Positions 54,086 through 64,000 of a stretch of DNA of 64,000 bases are shown in pieces; the first letter of the stretch is position 1, and each line of letters opens with the position of its first letter. The notes beneath the pieces were generated by a model. It made no database searches. It saw only the letters and a list, made by a program, of their open reading frames with translations, and was not told the DNA's origin. The position numbers and the translations under genes are program-made. The stretch lies in NCBI RefSeq assembly GCF_013368755.1, contig NC_049566.1:4774001-4838000 (forward strand), in the 5' to 3' direction. Origin of the DNA: Talaromyces rugulosus (taxonomy: Eukaryota > Ascomycota > Eurotiomycetes > Eurotiales > Trichocomaceae).

Positions 54086-56580
54086 TGCCCTCATTCATTC
54101 GTATAGTTTGCCTCGGTATTGATTTAACTGACGGATAATAGATAGGAGTTCCGTCTATGACTGAGAGGATATTATTGGAGAAAAGCCCTTATATTTCTGT
54201 TAAATTTGACGTTGGCCATTGTTTCGTGCATTGTCTTTCTTCTCGATTGTGTTTTTTGACTTGATTGCTACCTAAAGTAACCATCTGTCGACCTGGAAAA
54301 CCGCTACGCCAAAAAGGGACCCCTTAATGGGTTTGGTCTTGTAAGGTCATTTTCTGGCTGACACCATCTTTCTGTCCTTGCCTAATTTTGCCTAATGCAA
54401 AAGTGCTTAATAAGCTGCAGTTCAATAGTAGTGAAATAATGAGATAAGTTGCTTTGTCTAAATGTGGCTCTGTATGATTTCACTCCGTTTGCCTCCAGCC
54501 TAGAATTCTGATGGCAAAGTTAATTACCAAGATTCCAAGTACCACGGTTCAAAAACTTTGATGCTCTGCAATTGGTCGTCACAAGGAAGACAATGGTGAT
54601 GTCAGTGAAGGCTAGATGAGTGATAAACTAACTAGTCCTATACTAGCTTAAAAATCGAATTAGATAACTATTTTACAGCTTAATAACATTATATCTATTA
54701 ATACTATAAGACATATCTGTTAAGAAAATATAGATTTAGACAGTTCTTTTCTTATCTATAACATCTGATTTAAAGCTTAGTTACTACGAAAAGAATACTA
54801 TTGGTTATATCTAGAAAACCTATTTATAATTCCTGTACAGTGTAATCCTTTGGTCTATAGGGTGATATCAGTCTATCTGAGTTTCTTTTTTTTGTGTAGC
54901 TTTGTAATATCTATTTTTTATAGTATCTTAATCTTGGTTCATAGAAGAAACATGTCAATACTTGTTTTAATATCTGGGTGACATCCTATTATTGCCTGTT
55001 GTCCTGCTTGTTTCCTTATCTGAAATATATAGGGCTTGTTGTAGATCTATTGACAGTTACCTTCTATTAGTGGGATATTTATGTGATTCTAGTCCTGCTA
55101 GAGATAGTTGACAACATACTATAAAATACTGAATTGGTTACTTTCTCGCGGTAGTGTGGATTTGCTTTTATTAATTAAACTTAGCTTATTAAGGCATGCG
55201 TGGTTTCTAGGGTAATGATTGAGTGTTTTTAAATTATACTAGGAAATAGGGTGTTTGTCTATCAGTAAGGATGTGAAAATAGACTGGCTGTACGCATGTG
55301 ATCTATTATGAGGAGAGGTGTCTACAGATAATTGCTGGCTGTCTAAGCGCCTAAAGAGTTACAAATATCTAACTATTGCTGTAGTGATGTTATAGTCGCT
55401 GTTATAGTCTTTAATATGGTTGGCAGCTCTTAATCAAGGGGCGACTCGTAGATTAGAGAGGATCGGGGTATATATCAAGGGCAGGGCTGAATATCTAAAG
55501 AGGTAACAGCTCGCGGAGTATATCCTGCTAACTTCTATGGTACCTATCTAGTTCTTACTTATTTTATCTGAACTAGTACGTAATAAAAACTGTAATTATA
55601 ATTAGATATCCTCTAATCTACTCCATCTGGTCCTATATGTTTATAGGTTGGAATACTGTTTCCTTTCCTTCTTTATTATCTCTCTCGTCTCTGTCCTTGG
55701 AGGGTTAGTTAGAGGGTGGATCTTGGCGAAATATATTTACTAGTTTTCTTTTGCAAATAAGAAAAAGAAAAAGAAAAAGAGCTCCAGATGTCACCTCTAG
55801 CAATGTAACAAAGAGCTTTGATAGCTATGTAAATATTATATTATAGTTGGATTTAGATATATTAATACCAGTTACCACTAGTACTTAGGATTAACTCTTC
55901 TCGGCAATATCGGCACCAGAAGGGTCTAAAGTCCGAAATACCCTGCATGAAGCCACGGCTGACTCCTAAAGCTTATGCCGTTTATCCGCTGCTCATTTTT
56001 CACGATGTAGAGATAGCCTAGCAACCTCGTGCTCTCCTACTCAAGTGGATTTCTCTTTTCCTATCTAGTTTCCATTTCGTCCTTGAGCGTTTGACCAACT
56101 ATTATTGACATAAGTATATTACGCGGGCGTTATTATAACTGAGGCTTCAGTTTCCAACCTTTAACAATTATATGCTATGTCCTCTGGTAGTCAATAGACT
56201 ATACAGAACAAGAAAGAGAATGGCTCTGACTCTAATCATCTTTTAAAGGAGCTAAATGTGATGGTTGCACCGGACTGGGATAGACCCACCGACTTAAAGA
56301 AGACATCTCAACCCTACAGTGATCGAATAATGATGCTCATCCCGCTCACGGAACAACCCACGTAACTTCTCAACGCAAAGGCTGAGTGAGGGACTTAGGT
56401 AGGAAGTCCAGTTGCTAGCATCTCTCCACCATTGAATAACAGGGTAAAATCTATAGGGATTTGCAAAGATATATATATAAAAAAGGCATAGCTGATTCCT
56501 AGGTAATATCTAGCTATTCGAATTTACGTTATTTGCATTCCTGGTTTCAATCCTCTGCCATGTAGTATGTAGCACCTAAT
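54086..56580. other. long degraded, AT-rich region without genes
   Basis: About 2.5 kb. The part 54,600-55,900 is AT-rich with stops in all frames and looks like RIP-mutated repeat DNA. A (GAAAAA)n-type run lies at about 55,760-55,780. The stretch 55,900-56,570 is less AT-rich but still shows no coding signal; part of it may be the 3' side of the SnoaL-like gene. Confidence 0.55.
54285..54340 (+). repeat. GGGACCC dispersed repeat, copy 2
   Basis: CTGTCGACCTGGAAAACCGC followed by ACGCCAAAAAGGGACCCCTT and GGGTTTGGT. Same family as 48,208. Confidence 0.6.
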
Positions 56581-57051
56581 CTATTTTCCGAAAACGCCCC
56601 AGTCACCTTGTCCCCAAGTGGTCTTCAATGTCCAGTGCTTAATCTTCCACAATCCGTCTCCAACATCCTTAACCAGCTCAACCGCGTATAATCCACCAGC
56701 AAGCAGGAAGTCAGAGCCGGGCTTCATGCCCTCTCCACCGCGATAGTGTTGAGAAAGAGCAGAGCATGAAACTTGAGCCTTTGATTCTTCGGTGATGTTG
56801 ATACGCATGTTGGTGAGGAAGTGGTTGGTGTCCATCTTGGCGATGTTGGCGTAGCATTGGCTATAGATGGCGTCGTAGCCTTCCATGGTGGTGCCGTTGA
56901 GGATCAAGACCGCGTCATCAGTCAAGGCAGATTTGAAGAGAGCATCGTCGGCTGTGTCAAAGGCGATTACGCCACGGTAGAGGGCGTCAGCGACGGCATC
57001 GCGGTCGCTGAGGGCAGGTGTGAGGGAAGCTGGAAGTGCAGGAGCGGCCAT
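56581..57051 (-). CDS. SnoaL-like/NTF2-fold protein, intronless, 156 aa
   Basis: Small cone-shaped alpha+beta barrel protein of the SnoaL-like domain family. The frame begins MAAPALPASLTPALSDRDAV, with the long N-terminal helix pair and AFDTADDALFKSALTDDAV, then strands including NHFLTNMRINI and GLWKIKHWTLKTTWGQGDW. Length is normal. Members include polyketide cyclases, small isomerases and dehydratases, and hydroxylating accessory proteins; the sequence here does not choose between them. It lies isolated in repeat-rich DNA. Expression is possible from its right-hand promoter, which contains the (AGT)n repeat further upstream. Confidence 0.82.
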   Translation of the reverse strand: MAAPALPASLTPALSDRDAVADALYRGVIAFDTADDALFKSALTDDAVLILNGTTMEGYDAIYSQCYANIAKMDTNHFLTNMRINITEESKAQVSCSALSQHYRGGEGMKPGSDFLLAGGLYAVELVKDVGDGLWKIKHWTLKTTWGQGDWGVFGK

Positions 57052-57335
57052 ACTGGGTATTCTGGGTAACCTCTGTACTGGATTGGAGGGAAATTATGCA
57101 GTGGTGCGCGATTGAAAATAGTCTTGTTGGCTTGGGGTTGATATATGCAGTTGTAGGATAGCAAAAAGTGAAGCTTTGAAGGAATTAAAGTACTTATGCC
57201 AAGGTAGAAGGCTGGCGCCTTATACATGCCATCAAATTGAGATACGATACCTATGGTATCTTATCTCCGACGGATGGGGTTACCGGAGTTACCGGGTCCG
57301 TCAGCGTAAACGTGGGTGTCAAGGATCTTTGTGTC

Positions 57336-57395
57336 GGTTTGCAAAATTCATCACACTCTTGCGCGATTTTCCGCAAAAAAATATCGCAATCCACT
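57336..57395 (+). repeat. one-ended copy of the 44,367 MITE family
   Basis: GGTTTGCAAAATTCATCACA then CTCTTGCGCG, matching the left end of the 44,367 element with several differences and continuing through CGCAAAAAAATATCGCAATC. The right end is not found. Confidence 0.55.
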
Positions 57396-57442
57396 TATTT
57401 GCTAGGGAACCTATATACCTCTAGGGATTGGTATTGTAGTAT

Positions 57443-57443
<1 letters not shown>

Positions 57444-57476
<33 letters not shown>

Positions 57477-57507
57477 ATCTCATTAACCTGATGTAGCTAG
57501 CTTCTGT
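57444..57507. repeat. (AGT)n microsatellite with conserved flank, copy 2
   Basis: About 11 AGT units followed by a flank containing CTCATTAACCTGATGTAGCT and ending AGCTTCTG, nearly the same as the flank at 20,370-20,399. Confidence 0.7.
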
Positions 57508-57599
57508 ACTATCGCCGCTATGCAGGGTTGAGGCCCTAATCTGGTAGGGCATAGGATAAGAATATGACGGCAGAAACAGACTATATGAGACCAAGACAA

Positions 57600-57652
57600 A
57601 CTATCCCCACAAAGGGGTCCCTTTTTGGTAAAGCAGTAATTTGAGGTCGACA
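57600..57652 (-). repeat. GGGACCC dispersed repeat, copy 3 (inverted)
   Basis: On the minus strand it reads CTGTCGACCTCAAATTACTG and then ACCAAAAAGGGACCCCTTTG, the same family as 48,208 in opposite orientation. Confidence 0.6.
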
Positions 57653-58290
57653 GAATAAGGGTGGCCCAGCCACTTGTGGCGCGGCCCGGGGGGTGCGCCA
57701 CTCGAACAGAACAAACTGCGCAGCCAATGAAATCTCACGCTTCGTGATCTTGCTGGCTCTCTGCAGCTTCCTCTCTCACTTCCTTCTCCCACTGCCACTG
57801 CCACTGCAGCCTGCACCAGGGCCTGCTTTGCCGCGCACCTGCGGCCGTCCTCAATCCCGATCTCGAATTCAATCACACCCTATCCCCGATCCTGCTTCCT
57901 GGGCTGCCCGCTGCAGCAGCGGTGCTGCGTCACCTCTTTCGATAGCGCCGACGCACTAGCGAGGTCCTAGACACCGTCAAATGGCGTTGAATTTCAAAAG
58001 GTTGATTTTTTAAAGAATATCTATTATACTTAGACGTATAGATATTAGCTATAATATTTAGAGTAATATTCAAACTATAATTTAGTCTATCTAATAAATA
58101 TTCCTAGTTTAATTAAGATTCTTTCTATATAGAAATCTTTAGTTTTAAACTGTAATATATATTTAATTGTAAAAGTTATATCTAATTATAAATACTTTTC
58201 TTTTTAGATATATAGACGGAACAATTCTGTTGAGTTCCTACTTGTAACGTCATGGGTCTGTAGTTCAACTATGAGAGCTTCGCTAGGCCC

Positions 58291-59943
58291 TCAATCAATA
58301 TGCTCAGCCTGCACCACCTCCACTTCTTGCTTGCAATCTGCGAGTCCCATCTCACCAGCAAAAGTAGAATGAGGCACCCACTTACTGCTGGATCTCGGGG
58401 TCGTTTCCTCGAGCATCTTATCAACCTGCTCCAGAGACAGACCCTTTGTTTCTGGCACAAGTAAGAACGTGAATGCGAATGATAGACAGCACAATCCGCC
58501 CCACATAAAGAAGACCTTTGCTCCAAGATTGGCGTCCCCGGGCCTAGTCCCTACGAGGTAAGGGGTAATGACAGCAAGTATCTACGCCTAATGATTAGTC
58601 TCTGCTAAAAGAGTGATCTTGAGCCAAAATTCCGAGTGACTTACACAATTCCAAAACCAATTCGATGCTGTTGAGAGACCAATACCGCGGGATCGGATGG
58701 TTAAGGGGAAGATTTCACCAACGACGACCCAGGCAGCAGGACCCCAGGTACTGGCGAAAGACGCAATGCTTAAGCAAATAAATGCAATCATAGCAGAAAC
58801 AGCAGCACTGTTTCCATTCTCCGGCCGACCGGCAGTAACACCAATAATACCGACAATAATCTGGCATATGATCATACCGATTGCTCCGAGGAGAAGGATG
58901 CGACGACGACCAAATTTCTCCACTATCCAAAAGGAAATTGGAGTCGAGCAAACATTAACCATAGTGATAATGAGGGTAATTAGAAAAGGATTCTTGATTG
59001 TGCCCAAAGACGTGAAGAAAACAGTACCGAAGTACGAGATGAAGTTGATTCCAGTAAGCTGCTGCATCATCTGCATCAAAATACCTAGTAACGTGCGCCG
59101 AAGGTTAGAAGCTCCGCTGAGTAAACTTCCACTAAAACAACTCGTCCAGCTACTGAAATACGAGCTCTGATTAGTTATGAGTTGCTCATATTCGTAATTG
59201 GCCATGATTTCCGCGAGTTCATTTTGGATGTATTCAGATTCAACAGGCTGCCCACGCAATGAGGCTAACGCCCTTGCTGCGTGTGCCGGGTTTCCCTTCT
59301 TGACGTAAAAACGAGGTGATTCAGGGAGAAAGAGGAGACCGATAGCGAGAATCGTGGACCAGCAGAACTGGATACCGATAAGAATACGATACGATCCAGT
59401 GTCATCACGGTCCCTCGTGGCGTATACGACACATGTGGCTAGAAGAACTCCGACACAGATGCAGAACTGATAACCAGACACTAGCGCGCCACGTATTTTC
59501 TTCGGGGCGATTTCAGACATGTACAGAATAATGGTGGCAGAGATGAAGCCGACGCCAACGCCAGCGATGAAACGGCCAGCAACCATGACAGGTAAGGTAG
59601 TGGAGGCAATTTCGAGAATACCTCCGACCGTAAAGATGCCACAACCGATAATAATGGTAAAACGACGACCAATATAATCAGCGATGTCGCCGGCTCCAAT
59701 AGCTCCCACAAAGGTGCCCGCGGAGAGAATTGAAGTAAACAAAGATTGCTGACTAGCACTAATAACGAAATCATTCTTGACGTAGTGTTTGTAAACATCA
59801 GAAGTTGTATCATTGCCAAATATTGTTGACGGATAAGGATGATGAGTGTATAGGCGGATAAAAAAGGGCATGGCAAGCACACCACCAGACCATCCACTGT
59901 CATAGCCGAAAAAGATACCTCCGAATGCTGCAAAGGCACACAT
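58291..59943 (-). CDS. MFS sugar transporter (hexose type), N-terminus uncertain
   Basis: Sugar porter of the plasma membrane with 12 helices. Exons on the minus strand are 59943-58645 and 58581-58291, giving 529 residues from the ATG at 59,943. Signatures are FFGYDSGWSGGV in helix 1, DYIGRRFTIIIGCG, PESPRFYVKKGN at the end of helix 6, QQLTGINFISYFGTVFF in helix 7, EKFGRRRIL and VPETKGLSLEQVDKM after helix 12. The usual upstream sequence (ERIEAPVTFRAYFMC) is present just before the ATG but is out of frame with the candidate start at 60,032; loss of four bases in a GCGA run near 59,975-59,984 would explain this. Whether the shorter product works is unclear. Compared with hexose transporters, all helices are otherwise present. 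Confidence 0.8.
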
Positions 59944-60625
59944 AAAGTAAGCCCTAAAAGTTACAGGCGCTTCTATTCGCTCAGCACAGTGGTGCCATGG
60001 ATGTGAACTAGGGAATTCTGGTTAGCCGACATAATTGTCACTGTGCCAAATTTTTTAAATTGAAAAGGATGTAATGATGGATATATATACTTATCACAAC
60101 TCGATCTTAACACAGAAGTTAACTTGGACCTCGTGAACCAAGCGAAGCAAGACAAGATTGAAGGCAAAGCGAATATGGTGGGGTCCCCATGAAGTGGAGC
60201 AAGACTAGTTAATCCGTTCTCTCAATTCCCGCAAGCCAACCCCGGAGTATCGAAAATTTGTTTAATCGTGGAGCAAAGCTCCACTATTACAATTATGTCT
60301 CTCGGTGAGAAACTCTGTGTCGACATGACGTTAACTACTGTGCCACAAAGGAACCCCTGGTGGGTTTGGTAATGGCCTTTACATTCTAGTTTGACCCTCC
60401 GAGTCTCCAAATACATGTTTAGCGTGAAATTAGCAAGGCAGCTAAAATCCGATAATAATTCAGATCAGCACCATTATTCTCACGGGTAGTTGTCGTAATA
60501 TTCAATTAATATATTCCTACTGATGGCCCGCAATCGCCGCCACATTCGGACTTCACAAGCCGTCCACCTTCTAGCCTTTAACTCATAGAAGGTTGATTCA
60601 TTTTCTAACTGTAACGTGCGTCAAG
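59944..60625. promoter_or_regulatory. divergent region between sugar transporter and beta-lactamase-family gene
   Basis: About 680 bp. The leftmost 90 bp hold the shifted N-terminal coding remnant of the transporter. A GGGACCC-type repeat lies at 60,318-60,372. Confidence 0.45.
60318..60372 (+). repeat. GGGACCC dispersed repeat, copy 4
   Basis: TGTCGACATGACGTTAACTA then GCCACAAAGGAACCCCTGGT and GGGTTTGGT; diverged copy of the family at 48,208. Confidence 0.55.
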
Positions 60626-61882
60626 ATGAGCAGTAGAGAACACTCTAGAAATACCTTGTCGGGTCTCGAAAAGACATTCTCCAAGGCCGTGGAAGGAGGT
60701 GTCTTTCCTGGAGTCGTGGTCGCCACGACAAATCGGGACGGGAGCTTTTATTATGCTAAAGCATTTGGGCGGCGAGGATGTGACTCTACTGAAGAACTTC
60801 TCACAACGAAGTCTGTTATGGCAATTGCATCTATGACTAAGCTCATAACGACAGTCGCTACCCTGCAATTGGTTGAGCGCCAGTCGATCAAGATATCTCG
60901 TCTTTTCTCCCTGCTCTAGCCGCGGAGGAAATCTTGGAAAACTGGGATACAGAGGGTAAACCCAACACACGCAAGAGGCAAAAGACGATTACACTCCGTC
61001 ACCTCCTAACACACAGTAGCGGAGCTGGCTATGACATGAGCAATGCTGAACTGGCAAAGTTTACGCTCAGCAAAGGGCGAGAAATTAATTCTGGTGCTAC
61101 CATCGAGGAACGTTTCGGCTATCCGTTACTTTTTGAGCCAGGCACTAGTTGGGAGTGCGGGACAGGCATTGATTGGGCTGGTAAATTGGTGGAGCGTTTG
61201 ACAGGACAAGACTTGGAAACATATATGCAGGAGCATATCTGGGCCCCTCTGGGGCTTAAGAGAATCACCTTTTGGCCGTCCCATAATGCCGACATGGAAG
61301 CTGACCGTGTCCGAATGACAATCCGAAATGAGGCTTCGGGAGGCCTTGTTCTGCTGCAGAAGCCCTTCTTGACCGAAGGAGTAACTGAGTGTTTTGGTGG
61401 CCAGGGAGCCTATGCCGAAATGGAGGATTTTTTGAAGATCCTCCACTCTATTCTGGTTGATGATGAGAGGCTCTTGAAGAAGGATACAACGGCCAAAATG
61501 TTCCAGTCTCAACTCAACCCAGCCAGTAGAGAGTCGCTTCGCAAGCACATTCAATCTTGTGGGCCTGACCCGGCTTTCATCGGTATATTCGACAATAGGT
61601 ATTCATATGACTAGGGATTGGGTGGAATGTTAGCCATAGACGATGAGCCATCCGGCCGGAAAAGGGGAACTTTATTCTGGAGTGGGAAGCCGAACTTGTT
61701 CTGGGTGAGTCTAGCAAACAAATAAAGTGCTCATCGAATTTGAAGGACTAATAGCATGGTCAGTTCATCGACCGGAACTCCGATATTTGTGGTGTTTTTG
61801 GAACTCAGGTCCTTCGCCTAATGATAAACCAGTGGCAGAGATGATACAGCTATTTGTGGAGGTTCTGTATCGAGCTGTCTAA
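60626..61882 (+). pseudogene. beta-lactamase/esterase-family (serine hydrolase) pseudogene
   Basis: Class C-type serine hydrolase related to fungal LovD/EstB-like transesterases. The start MSSREHSRN leads to the catalytic SxxK motif in IASMTKLITT, and the next frame continues LRHLLTHSSGAGYDMSN with the Y-x-N-like tyrosine. The reading frame shifts near 60,901-60,908, where two extra bases separate RLF from LPALAAEE. An in-frame TAG at 61,612-61,614 interrupts SYD and GLGGML. After a proper-looking intron (61,705-61,763), a further one-base loss near 61,811-61,817 displaces the last 30 residues, ending YRAV. Three lesions make a functional protein very unlikely. Confidence 0.75.
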
Positions 61883-62580
61883 GGCTAGATCAATTAATGG
61901 AATTCCTGAAATGCTCTGAAGCCTTGAGTAGAAAGGATTTATAATTCCTACCATAGAAACCAACATTTTATATCTAGAACATCGCGATATGGTTCTATGT
62001 ATCCCGTAGACAGTTTTTCTACTTAGCCTCTCTGTCCTAATACCGTAACAGCTACAGTCAACCCTTAACGTTAAGTCGCCAGTTTGACTGCTTTTGGAAT
62101 GGCATGATGGCACAGGATTCATGCTCAGCCTGGATTATTTCCGCGGAGAATGGTTAAAGTGGCAGGACTGTGGGGGAACGGCTCGCGCGCACGATTCAGT
62201 TGGACTAGTCACTGACGGTACATTCGTTCTCACCATTCGGAAATATGATTCGAGACAAAACCAGCCAGCAATCTACAGCGCTTTTTTAAACTTCACGTTG
62301 CATCCCATAAGAGGCCCGAGCATAATTTTGGATTGCCGGGGTCCGCTAGATGAGCTGGGGAGGTCAATTATCGTGGAGTCCGGTGGGGCCTGGAGGGCAC
62401 CGAGCGCCGGATTTCGTAATCTGGATCATCTTCTCGGCGTTGTAGACGACTAGAATGGCAGGCAAAACCAGATATAAAAAGGGTCGGAGGCCACACAGTG
62501 CACTTTTCTTTGGGTATAATTTATACTGGATCCGGAATACGCAACCATTGCCCTGCGGAAGCAGCATTCTCTATCTAACA
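61883..62580. promoter_or_regulatory. upstream region of GH1 gene
   Basis: About 700 bp. A TATA-like ATATAAAAAG lies about 110 bp before the GH1 start. A 119-codon ORF at 62,094-62,453 has no recognisable feature and is not called. Confidence 0.4.
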
Positions 62581-64000
62581 ATGAACTTCATACTTCTTTC
62601 AATTATATTGATGGGCCTTACTAAGGCCCAGCAGGTCTATATGTCAGTGGAAGGCCCTGATGCTCGTCCAACGTGCACATGTATGCACGCTGGAGCTAAG
62701 CCCTCTTACCATTTCCACGCTTCTAGCTGGACCATGACAGAGACTGTCAGGACGGCAACCTCGGTACCTGCACCAACCACGACAGTCACCTATGCGCGCC
62801 CTTTCGCGTCTCTCGTGACACTGGCGCCAAATGTCACTTTCACCACCTGGGGCAAGTGGGACCCTGGCGACACCGTTACAGCCACGGATGTGGCGAAGCC
62901 TTACGGCCAAGCTGCTTGGTCGTCCCTCTGGCTATCTGCAAACCCTCCCAATTTCACTGACTACACAAGCCTGTACAGCACTACTGTCTCTCCAACTCCC
63001 GTTCCCACCGAGGAGCTCGTACTACCACCGCCGGAATACTTCCGTCCCACAGATTGTTACTACTTCCCACCCAACTTTGTTCTTGGCGTCGCTAGCTCAG
63101 CCTGCCAGATCGAAGGCGCTACGGCTGACGAGGGTAAGGGCCCAACTCTCATGGATGTTCTTTTCAAGGACGAGAGCCCAAAGGACTATGTGACCAACGA
63201 GGCATACTACTACTATAAACAAGATATTGAGCGTGTCGCTGCCATGGGAGTCAAGTATTTCTCATTCAGCATCTCCTGGAGCCGGATACTCCCCTTTGCT
63301 CTCCCCGGCAGCCCTGTCAACCAGCAAGGAATCGACCACTATAATGTCGTTATCAACTTTGTGTTAAAGAAGGGCATGGTACCTGTTGTGACTCTACTTC
63401 ACTTCGACACTCCTCTCCCCTTCTATGGCAGCAACCAATCAACAGTTTTTGATTACCCCAGAGATCGGCAAGCGAAACGGGGCCTACCAGAATGAGACGT
63501 TCGTGGACGCTTTCGTGCATTACGCCAAGATTGTCATGACACATTATGCAGATAGGGTCCCCCTCTGGATCACATTCAACGAGCCCCAGCTCTATACAAG
63601 TAATGGCATGTCTGTCTATAACCTCATCATGTCCCATGCGCATGTTGCCCACTTCTACCGAGACGAAATCCAGGGAACTGGCAAAATCGGTTTCAAGTTT
63701 AACAATCACTTTGGTGTTCCCCGTGACCCTCTAAGCAGCGCTGATATTGCCGCTGCGGACCACTACAATAGTTTTATCATGGGACCATTTGCGAACCCAA
63801 TATATCTCGGCAAAGACTATCCTGAGTCCTATAAGAGCACTATACATGACTATGTGCCACTCACCCAAGAAAAGCTTGCATACATTGGGGGCACAGCGGA
63901 TTACTTCTTGGTTGACCCTTACGTTGCTACAGTGATTGCCCCACCTGTCCCTAGCGACGAAGGGAGCATTATGGAATGTGCCACCGACGTCTCTTCACCT
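62581..64000 (+). pseudogene. GH1 beta-glucosidase, secreted, with apparent frameshift; continues past window
   Basis: Family 1 glycoside hydrolase. A signal peptide is predicted at about residues 1-16 (MNFILLSIILMGLTKAQ), followed by a Ser/Thr/Pro-rich region to about 150 and then the catalytic TIM barrel: NFVLGVASSACQIEGATADE, AAMGVKYFSFSISWSRILPF and VVTLLHFDTPLPFY. At 63,460 one extra A shifts the frame; the sequence then goes on with YPEIGKRNGAYQNETFVDAF and the acid/base motif WITFNEPQLYTSNG. The nucleophile region lies beyond the window. No intron explains the shift, so this is either a real lesion or a sequencing error. The start at 62,581 is preferred over 62,455 because it begins the signal peptide. 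Confidence 0.7.

Larger units (their letters stand above)
57052..58290. other. repeat-rich intergenic region
   Basis: About 1.2 kb: near-palindrome at 57,238-57,267 (AGATAC..GGTATC), MITE-related sequence at 57,336-57,395, (AGT)n repeat at 57,444-57,507, inverted GGGACCC repeat at 57,600-57,652, a GC-rich stretch at 57,670-57,960 with no stop-free family match, and a RIP-like AT tract at 58,010-58,240. No gene is called. Confidence 0.5.

Noticed and set aside
57670..57960. GC-rich 88-91-codon ORFs on both strands
   Set aside because: Low-complexity CTGCCACTG-type composition, overlapping frames on both strands, no family similarity.
62094..62453. 119-codon ORF upstream of the GH1 gene
   Set aside because: No motif recognised, and it overlaps the likely GH1 promoter just before a TATA-like box.
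1..64000. tRNA, rRNA and CRISPR features
   Set aside because: I saw no tRNA-like cloverleaf sequence, rRNA segment or CRISPR array on reading; a covariance-model search would be needed to exclude tRNAs.

Overview
The window looks like an accessory, probably subtelomeric or otherwise fast-evolving, stretch of a filamentous ascomycete genome (Aspergillus/Penicillium-like). The reasons are short (about 50-90 nt) GT-AG introns, a Zn2Cys6 regulator, fungal families (GH131, Dal5-type permease, NCS1 permease, XanA-type dioxygenases, HR-PKS remains) and AT-rich tracts typical of repeat-induced point mutation. Exon structures below were assembled by hand from splice signals and reading-frame continuity; nearly all sum to an uninterrupted frame.

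Left block (33-19,803): nine intact genes, six oxygenases and three transporters. They are a TauD-type 2-oxoglutarate (2-OG) dioxygenase, an MFS porter, a PhyH-type dioxygenase, a clavaminate-synthase-like TauD enzyme, an UNC93-like MFS protein, a Baeyer-Villiger-type FAD monooxygenase, a Dal5/allantoate-type MFS porter, an NtaA/DszA-type FMN monooxygenase and a Jlp1-like (sulfonate) TauD dioxygenase. The combination suggests scavenging of an organic sulfur or nitrogen compound, with sulfonates or sulfones the best guess. A TCACGTGA box lies just upstream of the Jlp1-like gene.

Middle (19,804-34,350): degraded repeat DNA, a truncated amidase, an intact GH131 glucanase, a divergent pair (arylsulfotransferase-like protein and amino-acid permease), a heavily decayed highly reducing PKS fragment and a frameshifted methyltransferase.

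Right catabolic module (35,167-46,088): six intact genes arranged as three divergent pairs. These are Zn2Cys6 regulator | NCS1 nucleobase permease, XanA-like dioxygenase A | alpha/beta hydrolase, and zinc-dependent deaminase | XanA-like dioxygenase B. Each shared promoter carries CTCGG/CCGAG inverted half-sites. I read this as a self-contained, probably purine/pyrimidine-type, nitrogen-utilisation regulon, and it is the most interesting object in the window.

Right flank (46,089-64,000): an F-box protein, a decayed unknown gene, an NmrA-like protein, a GFA-family protein, a SnoaL-like protein and a sugar transporter. Beyond them are a broken beta-lactamase-family gene and a GH1 beta-glucosidase with an apparent frameshift that runs off the window. 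Several dispersed repeat families and RIP-like AT tracts lie between these genes. Decay is concentrated outside the two catabolic blocks.
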